Source of the DNA: JBGOTP01 sp963717075
GTDB lineage: Bacteria; Acidobacteriota; Vicinamibacteria; Vicinamibacterales; CAVVIG01
Length of the DNA stretch: 64,000 nt
Assembly (NCBI GenBank): GCA_963717075.1
Contig: CAVQVI010000027.1
Span: forward strand, 496,001 to 560,000
Direction of reading: 5' to 3'
A program made the position numbers and the translations under genes. Below, one piece after another: positions 7,547-14,673 of the stretch (its first letter is position 1; each line of letters begins with the position of its first letter). Under the pieces are notes generated by a model that had not been told where the DNA came from, did not search any database, and saw nothing but the letters and a program-made list of their open reading frames with translations.

Positions 7547-7912
7547 CTATCGCCCACGGAGTTCGCGCACGAGAGAAGCCGCCGCGCGTTCCACGGAACT
7601 GGCCTGAGTGCCCTTGCAGTGACGCTCAACCGACGCGACGATGTCGGTCCCGGTGGTGTCTCGGAGCAAAACGCCCTCGGTTGCGTACACGGCGGCGGCG
7701 CCCGTGACGTACCCTGTTACCCACGCAATGACCGCGAGACGTTGCACACCGACCTGCATAGCGGCCGTGGCGTCGAGACTCCCCGATTGCTGCAGCCATT
7801 CGCTACACGACTGCACGCCCACGCCGTAAACCTTCGGCGCTGGTTGCGCCACCACCACAGGGCTGAGCATAAGGTTGAGAAGACTCAGAACCGCAAAGAC
7901 GCGCATCGTCAT
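7547..7912 (-). CDS. Secreted Rap1a/HdeA-like small protein
   Basis: A 121-residue protein with a good ribosome site (GAGGAGGG about 10 nt before the ATG). Residues 1-22 form a signal peptide ending at VVVAQP. The mature part has SCSEWL, then VIAWVTGYVTGAAAVY and ERHCKGTQASSVERAA. This resembles the Rap1a/Tai immunity-type domain, where two cysteines form a disulfide and a GYV.G helix lies between. Rap1a proteins are periplasmic antidotes of T6SS effectors in some bacteria, but similar domains occur widely with unknown roles. Carriage on the element may mean an immunity or stress function; that is inference. Confidence 0.5.
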   Translation of the reverse strand: MTMRVFAVLSLLNLMLSPVVVAQPAPKVYGVGVQSCSEWLQQSGSLDATAAMQVGVQRLAVIAWVTGYVTGAAAVYATEGVLLRDTTGTDIVASVERHCKGTQASSVERAAASLVRELRGR

Positions 7913-7958
7913 GGGGAAAACCCTCCTCGAGAGACGTCGTGGCTCAGGTATAGAGCAT

Positions 7959-8672
7959 CTAGGAGTGGAACGATTGAACTAGGCCGGCTTTTTTCCTGCG
8001 AGACCATGTGCGATCGATCATTTGTTGCAGTGATCGCATCGCTCGCTTGTTGCCTGTCTGGTCGTACAGCAGTCGGCGCACGCCCCAATACAGCGCGACG
8101 GCATCGACGAACGTGTGCCGACTTTCCAGCGACACGGTTGGACCGAGCCATACCGGACGCGATCCAACATCGTCGAGCTCGACTAACTGATCTGGGGTCA
8201 GGGAGGGCTGCTTGCGCACGCCGATTAGTGGATCGTTGAGGCGAAACCGCGATCGAATTCGGGTCCTCGCCTTGTTCGTGGGTATGGGCTCGAGCAGTAG
8301 ACCGAGATCATGAGCGAAGCCATTTCGAAATTGCCTATAGAGCACTTCAGTCGCGCGAGGCTTCGAGAATCCCGCGCGCGGTTCGCGGCTCCATGGGTAC
8401 TTCGTCCTGACGAAGTCTATAAACGCGTCGTCGCTTCGTTTCGGACCGGGACCCAGCAGACGGGACAGACCCGACAGGGCATTGAGCAGCACATGCACCG
8501 CGGCGAAGTTGCAGCCGGCGGTAATTCCCACATCGGGGAGCGGCAGTCGCAGCATCGCTCGCACGTCCTGGAGGTGCATGCGTGCGGAGTTATGAAGCAG
8601 CGCGCGCACTTGAACGGGCGCAACGTCGCCGTAGTGCAGCGAGTACCCCTCGTCTGTGCTGATGGTCGTCAT
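7959..8672 (-). CDS. Uncharacterised protein with HEPN-like RNxxxH motif
   Basis: From the ATG at 8672 (AAGG 8 nt upstream) the product has 237 residues; an upstream extension to 8906 looks non-coding. It is largely helical, with HNSARMHLQDVRAMLRLPLP near 28-47 and FAAVHVLLNALSGL near 56-70. The segment LYRQFRNGFAHDLGL contains R-N-G-F-A-H. This matches the R-N-x3-H active-site motif of HEPN ribonucleases, where an N follows the catalytic Arg. A C-terminal part (VDAVALYWGVRRLLYDQ) is again helical. HEPN proteins are common as toxins and abortive-infection nucleases. The call rests on the motif and helical content only. Confidence 0.45.
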   Translation of the reverse strand: MTTISTDEGYSLHYGDVAPVQVRALLHNSARMHLQDVRAMLRLPLPDVGITAGCNFAAVHVLLNALSGLSRLLGPGPKRSDDAFIDFVRTKYPWSREPRAGFSKPRATEVLYRQFRNGFAHDLGLLLEPIPTNKARTRIRSRFRLNDPLIGVRKQPSLTPDQLVELDDVGSRPVWLGPTVSLESRHTFVDAVALYWGVRRLLYDQTGNKRAMRSLQQMIDRTWSRRKKAGLVQSFHS

Positions 8673-8847
8673 GGACAAAGCCTTCTGTTGACAATGACTA
8701 GCAACACGCGCCACAGTGATCGGGAACGCCGGCCGTGTTGATGCACGAACCGGCGCCCCTAAACCGTCAGCGAGAATGAGTCGCCGACGATCTGCCGCAG
8801 ATCTTACCCTGCCAGACCGATCGGCTTCTCGATGAGGGAGAAGCCCG

Positions 8848-9516
8848 ATGAATCTCGAGGAATTTCTTAAGAGTACGTTGAAGGGTATCTGTTTGAAGAT
8901 CTCCACTCGATGGCGAAGATCACCAAGCTTGATGACGGCAAGACGGCTGGCGGGGTGGGCTATCCCATGGTCGCCACGGCGCTGGCGGGCATCGAGCTCT
9001 TCGGGGGGCTCACCAACAGTACCCGAGGTGTTCCATCGCCGTCACGGCCAGCCATACTTCCTGGCGTTCTGGAAACGCATGTATCCGCACCATGAGACGC
9101 TTGGTCTGCCCGTGTACGAATTGGTGCGCCACGGTCTGGCTCACCAATTTCTCGCGAAGCCATCGGTTTGTGTCTACAAGGTTGTCGATAATCCGCATCA
9201 TCTCAAGCGTGACCGACACGGTGATCTTATCCTCGATGCGCAAGTGCTCGCCGCGGATCTCGAACGCGCCTACTACGAGATCTTGAAGCCGATGGTGGTG
9301 ACTGACCGGGCCAGACTCGATAAAAATCTCCAGGAGATGATTCGCCAGTACGAAGAACAGGCCCGTGAGCACAGGGCGACCATCGCAGCGGTCCCGATGT
9401 TTACGGGGCTGACATCTGGCCCAACTGGAAGCCCGTTCGCTGTTGCTAATTCGCCGTCTCTTGGCGCGTCTCACTCATCGAGTGTTGGGCCCTATGACAA
9501 GAAAGGCGGCGCCTGA
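8848..9516 (+). CDS. Element protein with R-x4-H motif, two compensating frameshifts
   Basis: The frame from the ATG at 8848 (GAGGGAG upstream) gives 222 residues, but residues about 9-60 make no protein-like sense. The +2 frame over the same DNA does: EYVEGYLFEDLHSM, then GGVGYPMVATALAGIELFGG. It joins the main frame at FHRRHGQPYFLAFW. Losing one base near 8872 and gaining one G in the G6 run at 9003-9008 explains this. The reconstructed protein continues with VYELVRHGLAHQFLAKP, which has R-H-G-L-A-H, an R-x4-H pattern like HEPN active sites. Function unknown. It is one base from overlapping the DUF2513 gene and is probably cotranscribed with it and the integrase. Confidence 0.55.
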   Translation: MNLEEFLKSTLKGICLKISTRWRRSPSLMTARRLAGWAIPWSPRRWRASSSSGGSPTVPEVFHRRHGQPYFLAFWKRMYPHHETLGLPVYELVRHGLAHQFLAKPSVCVYKVVDNPHHLKRDRHGDLILDAQVLAADLERAYYEILKPMVVTDRARLDKNLQEMIRQYEEQAREHRATIAAVPMFTGLTSGPTGSPFAVANSPSLGASHSSSVGPYDKKGGA

Positions 9517-9887
9517 TGAAGCGAGACATGGATCTAGCGCGGCAGATTCTCGAGCAGATCGAGGCGAGTTCGACGGTCGGTGGTTGGATTCAGTTGTCGA
9601 TCCCTGATCGAACCTCCGACGAGGTCTCCTATCACATCAAGCAACTGAATCAAGCGGGAATGATTGATGCCGATGATGTATCGACGATGAGCGGCTTCGA
9701 CTGGCGCGCAAAAGGCCTCACGTGGGAGGGGCACGAATTCCTCGACAACGTCCGCAACGAAACGGTGTGGCGTCGCGTGAAGGCCACGATCCAGGACAAA
9801 GGCGGCACCGCCTCCTTCGAGATCATCAAGGAACTCGCGATAGAAATCGCCAAATCGGTCTTTCTCCCCGGCGGCGGTGCGCGATGA
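9516..9887 (+). CDS. DUF2513 family protein
   Basis: A 123-residue protein. MKRDMDLARQILEQIE at the start, YHIKQLNQAGMID in the middle and GLTWEGHEFLDNVRNETVW at about 69-87 match DUF2513. This is a small winged-helix-like family found mainly in prophages and integrative elements. Its biochemical role is unknown. The gene begins at the last base of the preceding gene and its stop overlaps the integrase start (ATGA), so the three form one transcription unit pointing at the tRNA. Confidence 0.75.
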   Translation: MKRDMDLARQILEQIEASSTVGGWIQLSIPDRTSDEVSYHIKQLNQAGMIDADDVSTMSGFDWRAKGLTWEGHEFLDNVRNETVWRRVKATIQDKGGTASFEIIKELAIEIAKSVFLPGGGAR

Positions 9888-11086
9888 GTCTCCGCAAATG
9901 GTGCGGGCCGAACTTCGAGGACGGGCATCCGCTCCGGTGTCTCGATTCCTCCCGTTGCGATCATCATTGGTTCTATGACTTCCGCGTGAACCGGAAGCGA
10001 TACCGGAACACGACGGAGACGGCCAACAAGCAAGAGGCGAAGAAGATCGAGGCGCGGGAGCGATCGCGCGTCCTCGAAGGCCGGCATCAGATCCGGCAGC
10101 AACCCGATGTCAGCTTCAGGACGTTCGCCGAGACCTATGTCCGGGACTACGCGGAACAGCACAAGCGGAGCGTCGATCGCGATCGGGAAATCCTCAAGGT
10201 GCTCAATCGAGCCTTCGGCGGGCTGATCCTGCACGAGATCACGGCGCTCCGGATCGGGCAGTTCAAGCGCGAACGACTGGCGGGGAAGTGGCGCGGGCAC
10301 GGCTCGACGTCGGCACCGAAACCGATCAAACCGGGGACGGTGAATCGGGAACTGGACACGCTCCGAAGCGTCTTTTCGAAGGCCGTCGAGTGGGGCTACG
10401 TCCTCGAGCATCCGATGCGGGCCGTGAAACGCCTGAAGGTGGACAATCGGCGGACGCGGATCCTGTCGGACGCCGAGCAATTGGCCCTCCTGGCCGCGTG
10501 TCCGACGAAACTCGGCCGGATGGTGTGCCTCGCCCTCAGTACGGGCGCCAGAATCGGCGAGCTCCTGGCGCTCCGGTGGGAGGACATCACCGACGCGGAC
10601 TTGACGTTTCTGGAGACGAAGAACGGCCGCACGCGGCGAATTCCGGTCAGTGCGGGCATGAAGGCCGTGCTGGATCAATGCGCGAAGACCCGCTCAGGTT
10701 GGGTGTTTACGAACGTGCGGACGCGCAAGCCCTACACCGTCAACGGTGTCGCGCACGTCTTCCGACGGGCCCTGGAACGGGCGGGGATCACGACGGGCGA
10801 CGTGAGCCTGCATACGCTGCGGCATACGGCGCTCAGTCGCATGATCGCGCGCGGGATCGATGACCATACGGTGATGGCCTTGTCGGGGCACTCGTCGACG
10901 CGGATGCTCGAACGCTACACGCATCCGACGAACGCGCGGAAAGTCGACGCGCTCGAGACGTTCGCCCTCGATGGGCAGAATCTGGGCAGAATGGAAAATC
11001 GGGAGATGAAAAAAGCTGGTGGACGGCAGGAGGCTCGAACTCCCGACCTCCGCGTTGCGAACGCGGCGCTCTCCCAACTGAGCTAG
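9884..11086 (+). CDS. Tyrosine recombinase (integrase) of the element
   Basis: A 400-residue integrase from the ATG that overlaps the DUF2513 stop. It opens with a Cys/His-containing N-terminal segment, then an SAM-like core-binding domain (about 70-165, TFAETYVRDYAEQHK) and the catalytic domain. The latter shows Arg in TGARIGELLALRWED, HTLRHTALS (HxxR), LSGHSSTRMLERY with the late His and the tyrosine nucleophile in ERYTHP. The reading frame runs through the attachment core and ends inside the tRNA gene, so its last 20 or so residues (GGRQEARTPDLRVANA and LSQLS) are antisense tRNA sequence. It is the expected enzyme for integration and excision at tRNA-Ala. Confidence 0.9.
   Translation: MSLRKWCGPNFEDGHPLRCLDSSRCDHHWFYDFRVNRKRYRNTTETANKQEAKKIEARERSRVLEGRHQIRQQPDVSFRTFAETYVRDYAEQHKRSVDRDREILKVLNRAFGGLILHEITALRIGQFKRERLAGKWRGHGSTSAPKPIKPGTVNRELDTLRSVFSKAVEWGYVLEHPMRAVKRLKVDNRRTRILSDAEQLALLAACPTKLGRMVCLALSTGARIGELLALRWEDITDADLTFLETKNGRTRRIPVSAGMKAVLDQCAKTRSGWVFTNVRTRKPYTVNGVAHVFRRALERAGITTGDVSLHTLRHTALSRMIARGIDDHTVMALSGHSSTRMLERYTHPTNARKVDALETFALDGQNLGRMENREMKKAGGRQEARTPDLRVANAALSQLS
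11017..11064. repeat. attR: 48-bp core within tRNA-Ala
   Basis: Second copy of the 48-bp repeat. It spans the encoded CCA, T arm, variable loop and the 3' half of the anticodon arm of tRNA-Ala on the minus strand, and it also encodes the penultimate part of the integrase on the plus strand. Confidence 0.9.
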
Positions 11087-11092
11087 CCGCCC
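11017..11092 (-). tRNA. tRNA-Ala, anticodon CGC
   Basis: Read on the minus strand, a complete 76-nt cloverleaf: acceptor GGGCGGC pairing with GCCGTCC (one G-U), D arm GCTCAGTTGGGAGAGC, anticodon loop TTCGCAA (anticodon CGC, codon GCG, alanine), T arm with GTTCGAG, discriminator A and an encoded CCA. The integrative element abuts its 3' end and reconstitutes it. Confidence 0.95.
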
Positions 11093-11109
11093 ATTGGACC
11101 GAACGCCAA

Positions 11110-11138
11110 GTCTAACACGCGCGTTTCCGCACCCGCAA
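11110..11138 (-). promoter_or_regulatory. Candidate promoter of tRNA-Ala
   Basis: On the minus strand TTGCGG (11138-11133), a 17-nt spacer and TTAGAC (11115-11110) form a fair sigma-70 match. The start site would lie about 11 nt before the tRNA 5' end. Confidence 0.35.
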
Positions 11139-11157
11139 CGCGGCCGTCGTCTTCATT

Positions 11158-11166
11158 TGCTATAGT
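11158..11166 (+). promoter_or_regulatory. Extended -10 giving a leaderless pfkA message
   Basis: TGCTATAGT (TATAGT at 11161-11166) lies exactly six bases before the GTG start at 11173. A start site about 7 nt after the -10 coincides with the start codon, and no ribosome site fits in between. Confidence 0.5.
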
Positions 11167-11172
11167 CGGCAC

Positions 11173-12294
11173 GTGACATCGTCTTCTTCTCCGTCGGGTT
11201 CGTCCTCAGGCGCCTTCACTATTTCGCGTATCGGCGTTCTGACCGGAGGCGGCGACGCGCCGGGCCTCAACGCGGTCATTCGCGCGGTCGTCAAATCTGC
11301 GTGTAACAGCGGGATCGAGGTGCTCGGCCTCGAGGATAGCTTCGATGGCCTCATCGAACCGGGCCGCTCGCGCTCCCTCACCCCACGCGATGTCACCGGC
11401 ATACTGCGGCTGGGCGGAACCATCCTCGGGACGACCAACCGTGGCAATCCGTTCGCCTACCCGATCGATACGTCCGACGGCACCCGCGACTACTCGGACC
11501 GTGTTGTCGAGATGTTTCACAAGATGGGCCTCGGCGCACTCGTGGTGATCGGCGGAGACGGCACGTTGGCCATCGCTCATCAGTTCCACCAACGCGGTAT
11601 TCCCGTCGTCGGCGTTCCCAAGACGATCGACAACGACATCGTCGGGACAACGAACTGCTTCGGTTTCGACAGCGCCGTCGCCTTCGCCACCGACGCCATC
11701 GACCGACTGCACACGACGGCCGAGGCCCACCACCGCATCATGGTGGTCGAGGTGATGGGACGGTACGCTGGATGGATCGCGCTGCACTCGGGGGTCGCTG
11801 GAGGCGCGGACGCCATCCTCATCCCGGAGATTCCCTTCGACCTCGCGATTGTGGCCGAGCGCCTCAAGGAGCGCGATCGCTGGGGCGCTCGCTTCAGCAT
11901 TGTCGTGGTCGCTGAAGGCGCGTTCCCCAAGGGCGGGAAGCAGGAACTCGTCGAGGCCGCGCACGACGGCTTCGCGGAACGCCTCGGCGGCATCGGCGCG
12001 AACGTCTCCGCTGCGCTCGCGGAGCTGACTGCGAAGGAAACGCGATCGGTCGTGCTGGGTCACTTGCAGAGAGGGGGCGCTCCAACCAGTTTCGACCGCG
12101 TTCTGGCGACGCGCTTCGGCGCCAAGGCCGTTGAGCTCATGAAGCAGGGCGACTTCGGGACCATGGTCGCGTTCGCGCCGCCGGATATCGTCGCGCGGCG
12201 GATAGAGGACGTCGTGGGGAAGACCAAGACCGTGCCGGCCGATTCGGACCTGCTGGCGGCAGCGAAAGCGCTTGGCGTGATCTTCGGGGACTAA
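11173..12294 (+). CDS. pfkA: 6-phosphofructokinase, group III/mixed-substrate type
   Basis: A 373-residue enzyme that phosphorylates fructose 6-phosphate in glycolysis. Visible motifs: GVLTGGGDAPGLNAVIRA (nucleotide loop), ILGTTNRGNPF, GGDGTLAIAH, PKTIDNDIVGTT with the catalytic Asp, MGRYAGWIAL, and LGHLQRGGAPTSFDR near the C-terminus. GGDG (not GGDD) indicates ATP use, while Lys in PKTIDND is the residue of pyrophosphate-type enzymes; this combination marks the mixed-substrate group III, so the phosphoryl donor is not certain. The start is GTG at 11173. Its stop overlaps the stop of the convergent frr gene (TAA at 12292-12294 against TAG on the other strand). Confidence 0.9.
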   Translation: MTSSSSPSGSSSGAFTISRIGVLTGGGDAPGLNAVIRAVVKSACNSGIEVLGLEDSFDGLIEPGRSRSLTPRDVTGILRLGGTILGTTNRGNPFAYPIDTSDGTRDYSDRVVEMFHKMGLGALVVIGGDGTLAIAHQFHQRGIPVVGVPKTIDNDIVGTTNCFGFDSAVAFATDAIDRLHTTAEAHHRIMVVEVMGRYAGWIALHSGVAGGADAILIPEIPFDLAIVAERLKERDRWGARFSIVVVAEGAFPKGGKQELVEAAHDGFAERLGGIGANVSAALAELTAKETRSVVLGHLQRGGAPTSFDRVLATRFGAKAVELMKQGDFGTMVAFAPPDIVARRIEDVVGKTKTVPADSDLLAAAKALGVIFGD

Positions 12295-12860
12295 TGCCCC
12301 AGGAGTTCGGCGTCCTTCTTCTTTTGGAGGTCGTCAATCAGCTTGATGTGGCTGTCGGTGATCTTCTGAACGTCGTCGAGGCCTTTCTTCTCCTCGTCCT
12401 GGGAAATCTTCGAATCCTTGAGCAGTTTCTTCAGTCGATCGTTCGCATCACGACGAACCAGGCGGACGCTGTTCCGACCCTCCTCGGCCAGTTTGTGCAC
12501 GTGCCGCGACAGCTCCTTCCGGCGATCTTCGGTGAGCGACGGAATGGGAATCCTCACCACCTTGCCGTCGTTCATCGGGTTCAGGCCGAGATCCGATGCA
12601 CGGATGGCTTTCTCGATGGCGCCGAGCTGCGATGGGTCGAACGGCTGCGCGACAATGAGTGTGGGCTCTGGCACCGACAGGCCCGCGAGCTGATTGAGCG
12701 GCATCCTCGATCCATAGGCTTCCACATGCACGGCGTCGAGGATGGTGACGGATGCACGCCCCGTTCGTACGCCGGCGAGCTCATGCCGCACATGCTCTAG
12801 CGCAGCCACCATCCGCTTGGTCGTCTCGGCAAGGATGCCCTTCAGGTCATTCACATCCAT
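12291..12860 (-). CDS. frr: Ribosome recycling factor
   Basis: A 189-residue RRF, normal length (about 185). It splits the post-termination ribosome together with EF-G. Landmarks: VRTGRASVTILDAVHVEAYGS is the hinge region (residues about 30-50), followed by VPEPTLIVAQPFD, NPMNDGKVVRIPIPSLTEDRRKEL and a C-terminal helix rich in Lys and Asp (KISQDEEKKGLDDVQK). It is the last gene of the rplM-rpsI-rpsB-tsf-pyrH-frr run, the common order of these translation genes. A hairpin-forming iteron repeat separates it from pyrH. Confidence 0.95.
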   Translation of the reverse strand: MDVNDLKGILAETTKRMVAALEHVRHELAGVRTGRASVTILDAVHVEAYGSRMPLNQLAGLSVPEPTLIVAQPFDPSQLGAIEKAIRASDLGLNPMNDGKVVRIPIPSLTEDRRKELSRHVHKLAEEGRNSVRLVRRDANDRLKKLLKDSKISQDEEKKGLDDVQKITDSHIKLIDDLQKKKDAELLGH

Positions 12861-12872
12861 CGGCAGCTCTCA

Positions 12873-12958
12873 GAATTGCAGGATTGCAGGATTGCAGGAT
12901 TGCAGAAAGTGAGGGAGGAAGTAAATCCCCATCCTGCAATCCTGCAATTCTGCAATTC
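12873..12958. repeat. Inverted array of ATTGCAGG-type iterons (frr-pyrH gap)
   Basis: The left arm is GAATTGCAGG followed by further ATTGCAGG units (12873-12906). The right arm (12931-12958) carries the reverse complements ATCCTGCA/ATTCTGCA. A 24-base spacer separates them, so the transcript can fold into a long hairpin. A second copy of the same design lies at 24900-25019. Confidence 0.75.
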
Positions 12959-12964
12959 AAGTGT

Positions 12965-13690
12965 TCAGGCCGTTACCAGCGATCCAATGGACTCACCCGT
13001 GACCGCGCGCCTGATGTTGCCTGGAGTGCGCAGGTTGAACACCACAATCGGGAGCCGGTTGTCCATGCACAATGAAATGGCAGTGGCATCCATCACCTTG
13101 AGGCCCTGTTCGAGGACCTGGAGGTGGGAGATCCGGTCGATGCGTTTGGCGTTGGGGTAGAGCAGGGGATCGGCGTCGTAAATTCCGTCAACTCTTGTGG
13201 CTTTGAGGATGACGTCGGCCTTCATTTCCATGGCTCTCAGGGCGGCGGCCGTATCCGTGCTGAAGTAGGGGTTGCCGGTGCCGGCCCCGAAAACAACGAC
13301 CCGCCCTTTTTCAAGGTGCCGAACGGATCGACGTCTGATGAACGGCTCGGCCACGGCGCGCATTTCGATGGCCGTGACCACGCGGGTGGGAACGCCCTGC
13401 TGCTCTATGGCATCCTGTAGCGCCAACGAATTGATTACGGTAGCCAGCATGCCCATGTAGTCGCCGGTCGCGCGGTCCATGCCGCGCGCGCTGGCCGCGA
13501 CACCGCGGAAGATATTGCCTCCGCCGATCACGATCGCCGTCTGCACACCCATGGACTGGATTTCGGCGACGTCCTTGGCGACCCGCGTGGCGACGGCGGG
13601 GTCGATGCCGTAGCTCTGGTCGCCCATGAGCGCTTCGCCGGACAGTTTCAGGAGGACACGTTTGTAGGCGGGAGCGGAAGGAACGGTCAC
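12965..13690 (-). CDS. pyrH: UMP kinase
   Basis: A 241-residue hexameric amino-acid-kinase-fold enzyme that makes UDP from UMP. Motifs: VLLKLSGEALMGDQSYGID at the start (phosphate loop), VIGGGNIFRG, DYMGMLATVINSLALQDAIEQ, GTGNPYFSTDTAAALRA and KATRVDGIYDADP. All are typical of bacterial PyrH, and length is normal. The start is a GTG; a TATAAT box 8 nt upstream overlaps the tsf stop codon, so pyrH may also have its own leaderless transcript besides readthrough from tsf. Confidence 0.95.
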   Translation of the reverse strand: MTVPSAPAYKRVLLKLSGEALMGDQSYGIDPAVATRVAKDVAEIQSMGVQTAIVIGGGNIFRGVAASARGMDRATGDYMGMLATVINSLALQDAIEQQGVPTRVVTAIEMRAVAEPFIRRRSVRHLEKGRVVVFGAGTGNPYFSTDTAAALRAMEMKADVILKATRVDGIYDADPLLYPNAKRIDRISHLQVLEQGLKVMDATAISLCMDNRLPIVVFNLRTPGNIRRAVTGESIGSLVTA

Positions 13691-13698
13691 GGGTTGAG

Positions 13699-13704
13699 AT
13701 TATA
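13699..13704 (-). promoter_or_regulatory. -10 box of a possible internal pyrH promoter
   Basis: TATAAT on the minus strand overlaps the tsf stop and ends 8 nt before the pyrH GTG. Spacing again predicts transcription starting at or next to the start codon. No -35 was recognised. Confidence 0.4.
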
Positions 13705-14584
13705 GATCGGGCGACGCGCTTTCTCCGACTTTGAGCCGCGCGAATCTCGTCATCGTCATCGGTATACCAAGCGCTTTGGTCGCGGCGTCGATGACGTCTG
13801 CAACGCTCATCTTCGGGTCGTGAACTGACGCTTGATCGAGCAGCACGACGAGCGAGTAGAAGTTGGCAAGCTTGCCTTCCACGATCTTGTCAATCACGTT
13901 GGCGGGTTTGCCAGAGTGTTCCATCTGGGCGCGGTAGATGGCCCGTTCCTTCTCGAGCACGTCGGCTGGGATCGCGGCGCGCGACATATAGCGGGCGACC
14001 TCAGGACTCGCAGCCGCGACCTGCTGTGCAACTTTCTTGACGAGCTCGACAAATGTGTCATTCGCGGCGACTTCGGGCGTGACGCCGCTGAACTCCACCT
14101 GGACGCCGATGCTGCCGCCCATGTGAACGTACTGACCGACATAACCCGCGCCGGCATAACGCACGAAGCGGGGGACGGCCATGTTCTCACCCATCTTGCC
14201 GATGGCCGCTGCCACGCGCTGCTGTATGGGCCCGGTCGGGTCCTTGAGCCATGCATCGTCGGCCGCGTCGCCTTTCTTGTCGATCTCGGCCAGCACGTCT
14301 TTCACGAGCTGCTGAAAGTCGTCAGTGCGTGCGACGAAGTCGGTTTCACAGTTCACTTCTACGAGGAGGCCTTTGGAGTGATCGGGCGTCAGGAGGTTTC
14401 CGATGAGACCTTTGGTGGCGGCACGGCCAGCTTTCTTCGCGGCGCTCGCCAAACCTTTCTTGCGAAGGATGGTGATGGCTTCCTCGAAATGGCCTTGCGC
14501 TTCTTCGAGGGCGGCCTTGCAATCCATCATTCCCGCTCCGGTCTGGTCGCGGAGCTTCTTGACGTCAGCTGCTGTGATAGCCAT
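13700..14584 (-). CDS. tsf: Translation elongation factor Ts
   Basis: A 294-residue guanine-nucleotide exchange factor for EF-Tu. The N-terminal UBA-like domain has VKKLRDQTGAGMMDCKAAL, the classic TDVxxLRExTGAGMMDCKKAL signature, and the core has LLVEVNCETDFVARTDDFQ, the EF-Tu contact region. The C-terminal dimerisation part is present, with GKPANVIDKIVEGKLANF. Length is typical. It follows rpsB, from which a terminator-like hairpin separates it, so its level may be reduced relative to S2 or it may be read through. Confidence 0.95.
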   Translation of the reverse strand: MAITAADVKKLRDQTGAGMMDCKAALEEAQGHFEEAITILRKKGLASAAKKAGRAATKGLIGNLLTPDHSKGLLVEVNCETDFVARTDDFQQLVKDVLAEIDKKGDAADDAWLKDPTGPIQQRVAAAIGKMGENMAVPRFVRYAGAGYVGQYVHMGGSIGVQVEFSGVTPEVAANDTFVELVKKVAQQVAAASPEVARYMSRAAIPADVLEKERAIYRAQMEHSGKPANVIDKIVEGKLANFYSLVVLLDQASVHDPKMSVADVIDAATKALGIPMTMTRFARLKVGESASPDL

Positions 14585-14621
14585 AGGTGTCTCTGTGTTG
14601 ATTGTGGTGCGGGTCGTGCGG

Positions 14622-14652
14622 AAAAAACGCCGACCTCGCAGAAAGGCCGGCG
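14622..14652 (-). terminator. Rho-independent terminator/attenuator between rpsB and tsf
   Basis: On the minus strand CGCCGGCC pairs with GGTCGGCG (8 bp, one G-U) across a 9-nt loop and is followed by six T. It stands downstream of rpsB and upstream of tsf, where partial termination is plausible. Confidence 0.7.
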
Positions 14653-14673
14653 CCGGACGTGCAATGGCTGAGG

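Larger units (their letters stand above)
7037..11064. mobile_element. Integrative element in tRNA-Ala(CGC), about 4 kb
   Basis: The segment is bounded by two identical 48-bp direct repeats (7037-7084 and 11017-11064). The right copy is the 3' part of a complete tRNA-Ala gene; the left copy is an orphan tRNA 3' end. A tyrosine recombinase gene lies immediately beside the intact tRNA, the usual arrangement for tRNA-targeting genomic islands and satellites. Cargo: a small hypothetical, a secreted Rap1a-like protein, two proteins with R-x4-H motifs and a DUF2513 protein. No replication, packaging or conjugation gene was recognised, so it is a small element that may depend on helper functions. Boundaries are seen directly; mobility is inferred. 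Confidence 0.85.

Noticed and set aside
12873..12958. CRISPR-like repeat array
   Set aside because: Units are about 8 bp with no unique spacers and are arranged as facing arms; no cas gene nearby.
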